This document shows positions 32,917 through 43,820 of a stretch of 64,000 nt of DNA, piece by piece. The first letter of the stretch is position 1; each line of letters starts with the position of its first letter. This stretch comes from Branchiostoma floridae (Eukaryota; Chordata; Leptocardii; Amphioxiformes; Branchiostomatidae): contig NC_049990.1 of assembly GCF_000003815.2 (NCBI RefSeq), positions 18,224,873-18,288,872 of the forward strand, in the 5' to 3' direction. The notes beneath the pieces are model-generated. The model was not told the origin of the DNA and made no database searches. It was given only the letters and a program-made list of their open reading frames with translations. The position numbers were made by a program, and so were the translations under genes.

Positions 32917-33868
32917 TTACACGATTCACAACTTTCTAAAGTGCTGCCAAAGATTGGGTGATGTTGAACAACTTTTCTGAGGCTAACCTATTGTCTTATT
33001 CTTTTTCTGACATGTGATCTGCTGATGTCCTGACACTCATCGCCATGACAACTACTGGATGATGACATCATGGGGTGTGGCTGCTGACCATCTATACCCA
33101 CCTGTTTCACCCTCACAGGTCAGGATTCTTTAAGTCATTAAATCTGTTTAGGATAAAGATAAGAGTAGAAAAAAATAGTTTCTATACTTGTCTAGTGTTG
33201 TTTATCACATGTAGGACCTTTAAACTACTTGGATTTATTGCAGAAAGTTTGGATTGTTTTGTTGCCATGATAATTGAAAGTTTTGCACAAACTTAACATC
33301 ATTCTACCAGGTGCCATAAAACCACCACATCAAAAAACATTGTTATACAGGCCTTCACAAGACTGTCTTGAACATCTAATGTATATATGTCTGAAGTGTA
33401 TATACCTCAGGATTACTGATACTGCATTTGGTACATCTCTTTAAATCATTTTGAATTCATGTATTTTTTCTCATATGGTGGTATTATGGCATCCGGTGGA
33501 GTTATGAGAGTTGATGTTAGGCTTCTATTTGCAATGTCTCAAAAATGGCTTTGAACTTGGAATAACTAGCTGGGGAAATGGCAATGATGTGACTAACTGC
33601 TAACTATAGCAGGAGGGGAGGCAATGTGGTGATAAACTGTTTTAGGCACTCTCACTGCCTGTAAAGTGGTAGGCCCTGGAGCAGTATATTAAATGTCCAG
33701 CTCAGAGCTTGTTGTCAAAGTTGTACCTGTCCATCATAATAAAGTGAAGACCTACAAATCTAAAGTGTAACTTTTTCAAAAAGTATCAAGTGATACTGAT
33801 CAAAAGATAAATGGAAAGATAAAACGCAAAGTTCCAGTAGATGAATACTACACATAGTTTTGGTTGCT
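32917..33868. other. no recognised feature
   Basis: No repeat or exon recognised. Confidence 0.35.
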
Positions 33869-34275
33869 ATATGAAGTTGGCCTCATAACTTCACCCTTTA
33901 TTCATAACAGTTAATACAGTATCTATAGTCCTGTACATTGTGTCCTGTTACATGAATGAATCACACTGTAGCGAAAATATTGCCCTGGTATTTATAAAAC
34001 CCTTACAAATCTGCTTTGTCCAGTTCTTTGGTAGTCTTGGTCATTGTATGAAGTTGGCTTCATAACTTCAGCCTTTATTCATAGCTATGTATAAATCTAG
34101 TGCCTATAGTCCTGTACAGTGTTACGTTGATGAATCATACCGTAGCCAAAATCGTGCCCTGATGTTTATAGAAACCCTTACGAATCTGATGAATCATAAA
34201 TTGTGCCCTAACGTTTATAAAAGCCCTTATGAATCTGCTGTGTCCAGTTCTTCCGTACTTGATCAATGTTCGCCC
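33869..34275. repeat. 178-bp tandem duplication with partial third copy
   Basis: TATGAAGTTGG at 33869 and 34047 starts two units sharing CATAACTTCA, CTATAGTCCTGTACA, GATGAATCAT-like, TTATA-AAACCCTTA and TCCAGTTCTT. A shorter third piece (about 34188-34270) repeats GATGAATCATA, GTGCCCTAACGTTTATAA and GTCCAGTTCTTCCGT. Confidence 0.75.
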
Positions 34276-34810
34276 TGTGAGTGAAGCGTCAGGTCACCAC
34301 CACCTGCCCCCCCTGAGAAATTACCCAGTGAATATTGGACCCAGGAAGATGTATCATTACCCTACAGGATTGACCCGCAAGGTGACTTTGACCTTGACTA
34401 GACGACCTCTCGGCATCTCCAACTTCAAAAAACTTGGCCATACTTGTTTCTCATCTGACCTCTCGGTATTTCGGGAAGGTTAAGATCATTATGACCCCTA
34501 TTTGTAATAGTTTTGATTCTTTGCAATTGCTGGAAGGTCTCAGTTAGCCCAGTGCTATCGCTTTTCTATATTGATTGTACGACAGAATTTCAGGAAGGTT
34601 GTATACCGTGTGATACATTTTACATGCCATATTTCTACAGTATGGTTTATGTTTTTATTGAATCATCATTGAGAAGGATATAATGATTTATTTGGTTGAT
34701 GCTGATGATGTAACAGACATCAATGCTCCTGTCTTTGCATTTCTCTTAATATTGAATTGTATTTTGTAATCAGGATAGCTGGTCAGAGTAAGGTCAAAAG
34801 TTTGATTTTA
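34276..34810. other. no recognised feature
   Basis: Nothing recognised. Confidence 0.35.
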
Positions 34811-34965
34811 CTTCAGAGTCTGTTAAACATGAGGCGTGAGACATAGACAAGGTATCAAAAGATTACTTCAGAGTCTGTTAAAGATGAGGCATAAGATATA
34901 GTTAAGGTATCAAAAGATTACTTCAGAGTCTGTTGAACATGAGGTATAAGTCTCAAAAGATGTCA
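34811..34965. repeat. 55-bp tandem repeat, three copies
   Basis: CTTCAGAGTCTGTTAAACATGA-type units start at 34811, 34866 and 34921, each continuing into GGTATCAAAAGATTA (shortened in the last). Confidence 0.85.
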
Positions 34966-35198
34966 TGTAGAGGGATGACCGCTCATACTCAGTTCTTTAC
35001 AATATGATGCTGTTCTTCTAAATACAATCATGACTACAGGTCATCATTATTGGATGGGTTGACTAATCTCTCTTAGTTGAAGCCAAGGGCTGAATTGAGA
35101 GGAGCTTACCAAAGGCAGGAGTGGCTGCCATTCAGCACTAACTCAAGTGACCTCAATACAACAGCAACTGCTGAAGGTACTGCAAAAGGACAGTTTGT
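34966..35198. other. no recognised feature
   Basis: Nothing recognised. Confidence 0.35.
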
Positions 35199-35442
35199 TT
35201 TGATCTACTCTCACGGGAGGGATCCCTATTCTTTTTGATACGTGTGGTGGGCTCTTAAACATGCTTGAGATGTGGCTCTCCTTAAACATGGCCCTAACCA
35301 AAGCTTTGTATTCATTTCCACCTGAGTGAAGTAAGGAAAGTCGTGTTAAGTGCCTCAAAGTTTGCATATTAATGTCACAAGATCTGTAGCATATCAAGGG
35401 ATTCAAACCCGGGACCTCTGAGTTCTGGGTCATCAATACATC
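35199..35442 (-). mobile_element. tRNA-derived SINE, reverse orientation
   Basis: Reading the minus strand: head piece CAGAACTCAGAGGTCCCGGG with box B-like GGGTTTGAATCCC, then AGGCACTTAACACGAC, CTCAGGTGGAAATGAAT and GAGCCCACCACACG. The 117-codon minus frame here lies inside the SINE and is discarded. Confidence 0.75.
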
Positions 35443-35510
35443 ATCAATGAAAATTGTGTTTTGAGAAAGTCCTTGCTGCTTTTGAGTAAGGCACAAATTA
35501 AGATAATATC

Positions 35511-35700
35511 TTCATGAGCTGATATCTTCTTCCCTTCATCTTCCTCACTGTTCCTGAACACAGTTTAGTAGTAGGAAGATAACAGTTTATTTGGAGTGTC
35601 ACAGACCTTGGACTTCTCAGTGGGAAACTAATTCTCCTCTTCACAGGTGGCAAAGTCCCACAGGGCCCCCACTGGTGTGCAATCTGTCCCTCAACATGAA
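35511..35700. repeat. diverged repeat shared with 36740-36960
   Basis: TTTATTTGGAGTGTCACAG, GTGGGAAACTAATTCTCC and CAGGTGGCAAAGTCCCACAG correspond, in the same order, to TTTATTTGAAGTGCCACATAG, TGGGAAACTATTTTCCC and CAGGTGGCATATCCCCACAG at about 36840-36920. The shared start TCTTCTTCCCTTCA is also present in both. Old tandem or dispersed duplicate of unknown nature. Confidence 0.6.
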
Positions 35701-36739
35701 GTCTGTCAATCACATGTAACTAGTAGATAGCTACATGAGGATCTGCTTGGGGGGACCTGCTTGACAGTAAAGTCAGGAGTACTATTACTAGTATACAGAG
35801 TTTTGGGAAATTTGGGACTAGATGAATCGCAAAGAATATAATTGTGCTACATGGAATAAAATTAGGCAATCATATGCTTGACGAATAACACTTAAGGTTG
35901 AACTATAGGGGGCCTTTTTTAAGGCAAGTAGACCCTCCTATACAAACCACATGGCAGTGTCATTCATCTGTAATTACCAGTCAATTACATTTCTACAGTA
36001 CTAAGACAGACCTCATGCTTACACCTGTTGATGCCTTAGTCCAAGTAAATTTTGAAGAGGATACTCAGATTGCTTCTTACATTAGAAAAGAAATTTGTTG
36101 AAAAAATCTTATATTCAAGGATTTTTATATGACCCTGAAGCCTTTAATTGCATGTTGCAAAAAGTTATGATACCACATTATATACACTGTATATTATCTA
36201 TCAATACTAATCAAAGAGCCTGTACATTATGTAGAATTTCTTGATATTGAATGGTGGAGGCACTGTGACCTTCTTATTTGTAATATTACATTTTTTATTA
36301 CACCATATGACTATGACTGACAGTAAACATGACGATCAATAAGAAAAAATGTTTTCCGTAATTATAGTAACTTGAAGGAAGATTCATCTTCAACTGAATA
36401 CTAGGTAGTCCCTTTCAACAGAACCCTCCTGTTGAGTACTGGTTGAACTTGCTTTTAAGGTGGTATCTCACTGCACTTGGGGCACTGTTGTGGCACTGTG
36501 GGGTTCCAAAGATAACTCAACGAATTTCAGAGATACAGAACAAACTTTCTCGTGTTTTGTGCATTTTGCTGTCTTCTAAGTCATACTTTTACATATTATG
36601 CAATATCTGAATTATAAAAAAAAATAAATAAATAACATAACAGTGCGGCGGTGAACAAACCTCGCAGTCCTACACCATTGCCCCAAGTGCAGCAAGATGC
36701 CACCTTTAGTGAATTGATGATAGAGGCATCCATAACAGT
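35701..36739. other. no recognised feature
   Basis: AT-rich; an AAATAAATAAATAAC tract lies near 36625. No exon or TIR. Confidence 0.35.
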
Positions 36740-36960
36740 GTCTTCTTCCCTTCACAACTGTCAGCTTTGATAAACCATCCTCACCATTCCTCCTACTGGA
36801 GTCCTACCAGCACCGTTTACTTTGGCAGTGGGGAGCCAGGAGTTTATTTGAAGTGCCACATAGCTTTGACCTTCTTGGGAAACTATTTTCCCTCCCCCAG
36901 GTGGCATATCCCCACAGAATCCGGGCAGGGACACAAGCTGTCCCGTTTCTGGGAGTCCTG
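36740..36960. repeat. second copy of the 35511-35700 repeat
   Basis: See the shared blocks listed for the first copy. This one is somewhat more GC-rich and carries a longer insert after the shared start. Confidence 0.6.
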
Positions 36961-37389
36961 CCAGAGTCTGTCTGACAGCGCAGGATTGAAGCTGTTAGTG
37001 TTTCCACATTGTTTTGTCTGCAGGAGGGTGTTAGTTAGGACTCAAGCTGTCGCACTTTGTGACTTGTCTCCCTTCGTTTGACTGTCAGGAAATGAATAAA
37101 TTACTTGACTACAAACAGGTTTCATTGGAGCCATGTGGAGAGCTTGATGATCGTTCCAATTGTTACTTGAGTTTATGACATGAGAAAGAAAGGTGCAACA
37201 ATCTAAGACTTACACCTTTGTATATAGTTAGGGCTATCTGTGATTTTATTTGTATAGGCAGCAGCAGCTTTGGTCGTTGGACAGGTGAGTGCAAGTTTCT
37301 TCCCAGAGTTCTTTCTTTTGAGGTAAGACGAGTGGATCTGATGTAATCTTTGAAAAAAGGAATCATCCGGCACAATCGGCCATGCACAA
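36961..37389. other. no recognised feature
   Basis: Nothing recognised apart from short frames. Confidence 0.35.
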
Positions 37390-37680
37390 TCTATTGTTTA
37401 TTTATTTACTTTTTTATTTACTTAAGGTTCACCACAAAACAAGGCTCGTGGAGCCACTCAATACATGCGTTTTAGATTACAAATTACAAGACTGGATTCT
37501 GAAGACAGATATGTATTTGTTTGCCCTTGACTTGAAAAGTTTTAGATTGTACCCAACAGGGAAGCAATTCCATGGAAGCTTGTTCCATAATGATGTAGTT
37601 CTAGGAAAGAAGCTGTCAGTGTTGAACTTCCTCCTTAGAGGAATTTCCATTACTTTGCAAGGCAAGGTAACAAATTAGAT
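37390..37680 (-). pseudogene. C-terminal end of a CR1/Jockey-like LINE reverse transcriptase plus 3' UTR
   Basis: The minus frame 37665-37477 ends in SFFPRTTSLWNKLPWNC, FPVGYNLKLFKSRANKYI and a stop. The pattern NSFFPRTxxLWNxLP...FK.R...  is the well-known extreme C-terminus of many animal CR1/Jockey/L2-type non-LTR reverse transcriptases. The minus-strand 3' UTR follows down to an AAATAAATAAAC-like tail at about 37395-37420. The catalytic region is missing, so this is a 5'-truncated copy of a third LINE family in the window. Confidence 0.75.
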
Positions 37681-37945
37681 ATGGCAGACCTCACCCTCTT
37701 CGTGTAGATCAGAAATGCATGCACGCATGCACATACATTAACATGCTAACACACTAACACATACATTTAGACAGACACACACAGCAAGACAAGTAGAAAA
37801 TATTTAGTCCCTTGGGGTGAAATATCATTAGGTGAAGGTTATATGTAATCATTGACTTCTAAACAAATATGACCCAGGAGTATGAAAATGAGGTTGTTGA
37901 GGACAAATATGATATATTCATGCAAACTATATTTAATTTATTATA
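37681..37945. other. ACAC/GCATGC-rich spacer
   Basis: Irregular CATGCACGCATGCACATAC and ACAGACACACAC tracts at about 37715-37790. No gene. Confidence 0.4.
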
Positions 37946-38405
37946 TTTCAGCCATACCATAGGTATGGTGAAATATATTGTATTCGTAATGTTTCTTTCT
38001 TCTTTCTTTCTTTCTTTCTCCTGTCAAATCTTCAAATCGAATCAACTCCGTCGTTCCTGGACCGAATGACTTGAAATTTGGCACAAGGGTAGAGTGGGCC
38101 AATACCCTTAGGTGTTTTTTTCATTTTATTCATATCTGCTTCTAAAATGATTTTATTGAGGTTTTATTGCAATTTTTGGACCACAACTTTATATTTAGGC
38201 CCCCTGTACCATGGTATTACATCCAAATGACCTGAAATTTAGCACAGAGGTGCCCTAGGTACTTATTCAAAGGATCCATGCATAATATTTGGTATAAATC
38301 ACTTCAAAATGGCTCATTATGGAGGTTTTTGTGGGAGAATTTTGGATTTGTGAGGTGGAAGTGCCGAGGTCAACGACCTCTAGGTCATTCTGGAAGCCAC
38401 AGGTG
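37946..38405. repeat. probable dispersed repeat with TTTC microsatellite
   Basis: It starts with the imperfect palindrome CCATACCATAGGTATGG, then a TTTC tract (about 37998-38020). Two internal blocks, each containing AATGACTTGAAATTTGGCAC-like sequence, are about 190 bp apart, which suggests an internal duplication. Sequences of this style are common repeats in invertebrate genomes; no family name is given. Confidence 0.5.
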
Positions 38406-38424
38406 TTTCTGGTAGATCCAATCA

Positions 38425-38477
38425 TCTACATACCTACCTAGTCCATGTTCCTCCAGGTGGTTGGGGGGACAAGGTAA
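38425..38477 (-). mobile_element. 3' terminus of the 17.5-kb LINE family, severely truncated
   Basis: The minus strand encodes TLSPQPPGGTWTR and a TAG stop that falls in the TAGG tail, matching the end TLSPQRPGGQGTR at 17548. Only about 45 bp of LINE remain. Confidence 0.75.
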
Positions 38478-38519
38478 ATCTAATTAATTATTAGCCAATG
38501 AGCAAGGTTATTTTGCTGG

Positions 38520-39240
38520 AAGAGTCCATTGTTGGTCAGGGGGGTGTTTTTTAAAATTTACTTTAAGACTTTGGTGATAATGCCAATGCTTTTTTTAGCG
38601 GAAGTGTTTTTGCACTGATCCACTTGACATAAGGCTACTGCTGGGACAGTCCATTTTTGCACATAGGGGGGATTTTTAAAAAATTCATTTTTGGACATGG
38701 GTGATGATTCCGAATTCCATTTGTTGAATGGAACTTGACCCCACCTGAAGACTGTACCTGAGGATTCGGCAGCCAATCAGCAAGCCTGATGTAATATGGA
38801 TGAGTCCATTCATGCACAGGGGACTATTAAAAAAATTCAGTTTTGGACTGGGTTGCTTATTATAGAAAAGGCCATGTATTTCTGGACTTTGGTGATTATG
38901 TCAAAGTCCTATTTTAGCGGATGTATTTTTGGATCGCTCCACTTTGCACAGGGGTATAACAGGTAGAGTCCATTCTTGCAAAGGGGGGGGGGTTCTTTCA
39001 AATTCAGTTTTGGACGGCTGATGATTCAAAATTCCATTTCTTAGCGGAAGTGTTTTTGGACTGGTCTATCTTACCCTTCTACATTGGGTGCACTTGAGTC
39101 CATTCTTGCAGGGAAGGGGGTTGTACGATTCATTTTTGCTCATACGTGTAATTAGTAGCTTAGGATGCTTAGTCATCTTAAGCAGAAGAGTTCCATTTTT
39201 GCACATGGGTGATTTTGGAATAGTCCATTGTTGCTTGGGG
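38520..39240. repeat. diverged tandem array, units about 120-165 bp
   Basis: GTCCATT with a following TTGCA-like motif recurs at about 38525, 38649, 38804, 38969, 39089 and 39222. Most are followed by a G-run, TTCAGTTTTGGAC-like sequence, GGTGATGATTC and TAGCGGAAGTGTTTTTGGA. The 126-codon frame beginning at 39088 starts in this array and is not credited. Confidence 0.75.
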
Positions 39241-39789
39241 AAGGAGATGGCTGAAATATGCTGTATTTGCTCTCAAGCAAATGTCGGCCTTTCTAGTAAT
39301 AATTACATTCTTATTACTAGAGCAACAGTAAATCTCATGGATAGTTATTTTTATTGCCAGTACTTGTCTTTTATTGCTCCCCAGACATTACATGATAGAA
39401 TTTTATTGTTCTGTTTAATGACAGAACAATTCTACATGTTAAACCCCTCTTGTGTACCTTCTGTCTAGCCAAGGCTTTACATACCACAGTTTACAGACAA
39501 TGTGTATATGGTAACAGTACAGTTTTGCCTCCCAAGTCTTTGGTTTCTAAGTGCAGGTGTAGTAGTTTGACTGGACTGAATGGTCAGCATAGTTTAGAAT
39601 AGCCAAACTGCCCTACAGGAGAACAAGAGTTGCCATAGCGGAGGATCCCTGTGTCAATATTTGTGTGCTCTCCTACAGGGGACAGTTTGGTACTAAGTTT
39701 AGAAAAGATACAACTGTTTGGTTCTTGGGGACAGGGCAAAACAAGGTGACCTATATCGTCAATGATAACGAAATTGAGAAAGTTCAAGG
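39241..39789. other. no recognised feature
   Basis: Nothing recognised. Confidence 0.35.
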
Positions 39790-40120
39790 TCAGATTCATC
39801 CATTGTGGTCTCCCATTGGGCCTAGGTTGGATCCCCTTATTATTATATGCTCAATGTTGTGCCCTTGGGAAAGGCACTTAAGACGAATTTGCTCTCTTCA
39901 CTGACAGGTGAAAATGAGTGTCTAGCTTCGGTTAGGGACTTCCCTCGCAGAAAACATGTCATCCTGTGTCTCAGAGCCACACCTCAAGCACTTAAAAGAA
40001 CCCACCGCACTTGCCAAAAATAGTCATCAAATAAATTTTCCAAATATCAGTACAAACCTGGTGTGTTACGCCTTTAGGCGGTTTACCGGGAATGAAAAGC
40101 AAACAAACAAACAAACAAAT
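39790..40120 (+). mobile_element. tRNA-derived SINE with complete 3' end
   Basis: Box B-like GGTTGGATCCCC (about 39827), then TGTGCCCTTGGGAAAGGC, GGTGAAAATGAGTGTCTAGC, TTCGGTTAGGGA, AAAGAACCCACCGCACTTG, and the 3' end CCTGGTGTGTTACGCC, TTAGGCGGTTTACCGGG with an AAAC tail (about 40098-40118). This copy best shows the family's 3' terminus. Confidence 0.8.
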
Positions 40121-42915
40121 CCTTTGCTCTAAAATGTCCTAATAGAGTAGCCCCGTAAAATGACTTATGTAATAATGGATTAATGCAAAGTCAGCATATT
40201 AGAGAAGTAAACTTAACTGTTTAACATTGTGTTTAATTTCATAGTCTGTTCATGTGTTATATCATTCCAGCAGAATTATAAAGTTAAAGAATATTTGTCA
40301 GGTGTTTAACAAACAAGTGAACGGGCCAAATTGTGTGACCGCATGCCAGTCTATCAGGTGTCCTTGTATTCAAGGATATAGAATTATTCATTTTCATAAT
40401 GCTTTAGATGGATTATTTTGTATATTTGGCCACCTTTTCATACACTTGACACATGTGTGATATATGTGCACATGGGATGCAACCCTATTGTAAGTCCATA
40501 GAATTATTCAAAAGAAGAGAATCTACAAGAAACCAGAAAGGCCCTTTGGACCTTGGATAAAGTGAACAAATGTAGGCACAATAGCAGAAACCTTGAGAAA
40601 GCATCACTACACATGTATGTCCTTGAGACTGACAACAATGTCTTGCCGGATTATATCTATCTGTCTCTGGGTATTCACAGACTTTTTTTCAACAGCTTGA
40701 AGATGAAACATGTCAGAAGTTAGAACTACCTATTAGTAACCATCTAGTGATAGCACCATATAAGACACAAGACACCCCTTGCTTGGGAAATAAGAGACTT
40801 TTAATCTTCCAAATGTGTTTGAATCGTGGAGCTGATTTTAACGAGTATGCTCAGGACCAAGAAGACTGAATGAATTATTTATTACTACAGTAATGTCAAT
40901 ACTTCTCAAGCCATAAAAATTGGTAAACGGCTCTGAAACTGCCATTCTTAATGTCACATTTCTGGAGACACCTATTATTATATTATTGATAAATTGTAGG
41001 TTGCAGTTTTTCTTCCTTTTTCTTCTGGAGAGCGTTTGAAGTGTTCATATCACAACTATTGAGAGATTATCAAATATGTTGCATCATTGACAGTCCAGGG
41101 ACCACAGAAATGTTTTCTTTGTAATGTATCATGTCATAATCTACAGATAAACCAATAAATTATAAAGTTTGACTTATATAGTTTTTGATGAAGTGCTAGA
41201 AATGAGCACTAGTACTTCCAGTAAGTTTTATTGGGACTGTCCCAAAAATAGGGGTAAGGACAATTTCACACTGGCTAGACTGAGGTCATTTGAGGAAGGG
41301 AATGACCCTCTTGTATACACTTGTTTATTTTTACCTGGGGGACAGCTTGTAAAACTCCATTCAGACATTGTAAGTTTTTGTGAATGGGGAATTACAACAG
41401 CTGTGTGGGGATATTGTTTACCTGTGCTGAAGCAATGGGAGATGATCCATCAATGTCACCTGTCCTTAAGGCCTACCTTTTTGTCCTTGAACACAGTCAG
41501 GTAGGGTCAAACCATCTGTGGATTGGTGCAGGGGTGTTTCAGTACTAGAGAAAAAACATGTAACGTTAGACCTAAAATATGCTACTATATAGACAGAAAA
41601 CATAAACATAAAGCTTACACTTTAAATTGCAAATCACGTTATTAATGCTTGACAGAGAAGTAAAAACTTCAAAAGCGGATTTTAGGCTTCTAGAAAAGAT
41701 ACTGTCCCCTTGGGACAAAGTCTAATAGTCAAGTACTTGTCCAAGGTAACATGTAATTTGAAAGGTAAACACTCACCATTTTATGCAATGTAGATACAGG
41801 GAGAGGGTATTATAGGTGAGCGTCCATGTAAGTATTGCTTTCGATATGATTTATTGCAAAATGTTCAGATAGATAGCAGTTCATAATGTTTCTTTTTTTC
41901 TGTGATAAAATCTTGAACTGGACTAAAACTGTCTGGCTTTTTGACTATTGGTATAGACTTAGTCTTGTTGTTTTAATAGGAATTTTAGTATTTAGTCCTC
42001 TAACGTTAGACATACATGATGAGGATAATTCTTGATTTTTTGATAAGGAAATTTAATAGAAGTGAAATTGACAACACAAATGTTGGAAACGCTGGAAGGA
42101 AAAAAGGCTGTCACAGTTAACTGTTGGAGCATACCACCCAGGCAGTCAGGTGAATTAAGAGTCATTATCTTAAATGCTCTTATTACCTCAACTGACCCCA
42201 ACTTTTCTTTTGTATAGAATAGCCGATTGTCATAGATGTAGGGACCACACTATCAACAATCTATTTCTAAATTGAAATACTGCTTTCTGTAATTATGCAC
42301 TATTCTAAGCAATATCTTTATAGCCAGAGTAAGGTTTATAGTATTACCTTCTTATTTATTCAGTTCAGAATTTTCAAAAAAAAATTCCCAGGCCTCACTG
42401 CTCACTATTTGCACAGTTTTAATTTGACAACAAACATTCTCTGAACAGGATACTGCTATAGATTCTGAGTTCAGATGACCTTGTTCTGTAATGGTTTCTT
42501 TATTTTGCTGGCAAGAGCTAAACGGATCTGTTGAGTGCTCATTATAATTCCACAGTCATCCATGCATGAATTTGAGCAGTTGGCCCTTGTTGTTAGATCT
42601 ATATAGACTCAGTAATTTGGAAGGATCAAATGGATGTCTGCTGCTCAGTCGGGAAGTGTTGATTCAGGTGATTGATTGGGAAGCATTCACAGCAGTCGTA
42701 ATGACAGTAATATGTCTGGATTGGGGGATGTTGACAATGTCTATTCTGCCATTGACTGAAATGTCCTTGTCCTGTATTTGGGCTGTAGTTGAGTTGTCTG
42801 TCTAGTGTTACTGATAAAAGTGATACATTTATGAGCAAGTCACACTTTCCTTGCCTGTTGCTTTTATCAAGACATGTATTATGCAGAATTTACCAACAAG
42901 ATCCAAGGCCAGCCC
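40121..42915. other. no recognised feature
   Basis: A 2.8-kb stretch without TIRs, SINE boxes or a convincing frame. The 111-codon plus frame at 41169-41504 has no recognisable domain. Confidence 0.35.
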
Positions 42916-42990
42916 TTTGTAATAGCCACGGCTAGTTGGGCAACCTTGGCCTGTTAAGTCAGCCAAACAAATAAATAAAACATACACCTC
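42916..42990 (+). mobile_element. 3' end of the 6.2-kb LINE family
   Basis: TGTAATAGCCACGGCTAGTT, GGGCAACCTTGGC and a CAAATAAATAAAAC tail match 6384-6472. The 5' side is truncated, and no duplication was identified. Confidence 0.75.
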
Positions 42991-43003
42991 TTACTCTCTG
43001 CCA

Positions 43004-43820
43004 TCTTTCTCAGTTACATATGTGACAAGTTTGAAAGTCCTATCACGGAATACAGTGGATTTATCAACTTTCCTCGTTAATTATGCAAATTAGCTGTTAA
43101 TTTGCATAACTAGTATCTCATTATGTAAGGTTTTACTTAGGCTATCTACATACCAAAAATCTTGACGATCCGTCAACACGTTCATATTTTTTATTAATTA
43201 TGCAAATGAGATCATCATCTGCATAATTAATATGAATTGATATTTCTGTCTTTCTCAGCTACATATGTGACAAGTTTGAAAGTCCTATATTGCAATGCAG
43301 TGGATTTACACATTTTCCTCATTACCTTTGCCAGAATCAATGGCTAAGGTTATGTTTTAGGCTTGTGAGTCTGTCTGTTAACAGCATAACTCGAGAAGCC
43401 TTGGATGGATCCCGATGATATTTGGTAGGTGGATAGGGGTCGGGAAAACGAAGGTCAAGTTCGATAATGCAAATTAACCGTCGATTTGCATAATTAGGAT
43501 TCCATCATGTAAGTCTTCCCTTTGGCTATCTACATACCAAAAATCATGACGATCCGTCAACGCGTTTATATTTTCTCATTAATTATGCAAATGAGACTGT
43601 CATTTGCATAATTAATATGCTTTGATATTTCTCTCTTTCTCATCTATATATGTGACAAGTTTGAAAGTCCTATCATGAAATGCAGTGGATTTATAAACTT
43701 TCCTCATTAATTATGTAAATTAGTTCATGATTTGCATAATTAGTATTTCATAATGTACATTGTTACTTGGGCTATCTACATACCAAAAATCGTGATGATT
43801 CATCAACACGTTCTCGAGTT
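43004..43820. repeat. three tandem units of about 245 bp rich in ATGCAAAT
   Basis: Units begin TCTTTCTCAGCTACATATGT (43004, 43249, 43634) and contain GACAAGTTTGAAAGTCC, GCTATCTACATACCAAAAAT, GACGATCCGTCAAC and ATTAATTATGCAAATGAG. The middle unit is longer because the left arm of the inverted repeat (43326-43474) lies inside it. Confidence 0.8.

Noticed and set aside
35143-35496. 117-codon minus frame
   Set aside because: It covers a reverse-oriented tRNA-derived SINE.
38425-38477. Simple microsatellite only
   Set aside because: The sequence beyond the CCTA repeats matches the coding end of the 17.5-kb LINE, so it is a LINE end rather than a plain repeat.
39088-39468. 126-codon plus frame
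   Set aside because: It begins in a diverged tandem array and shows no domain or coding-like composition.
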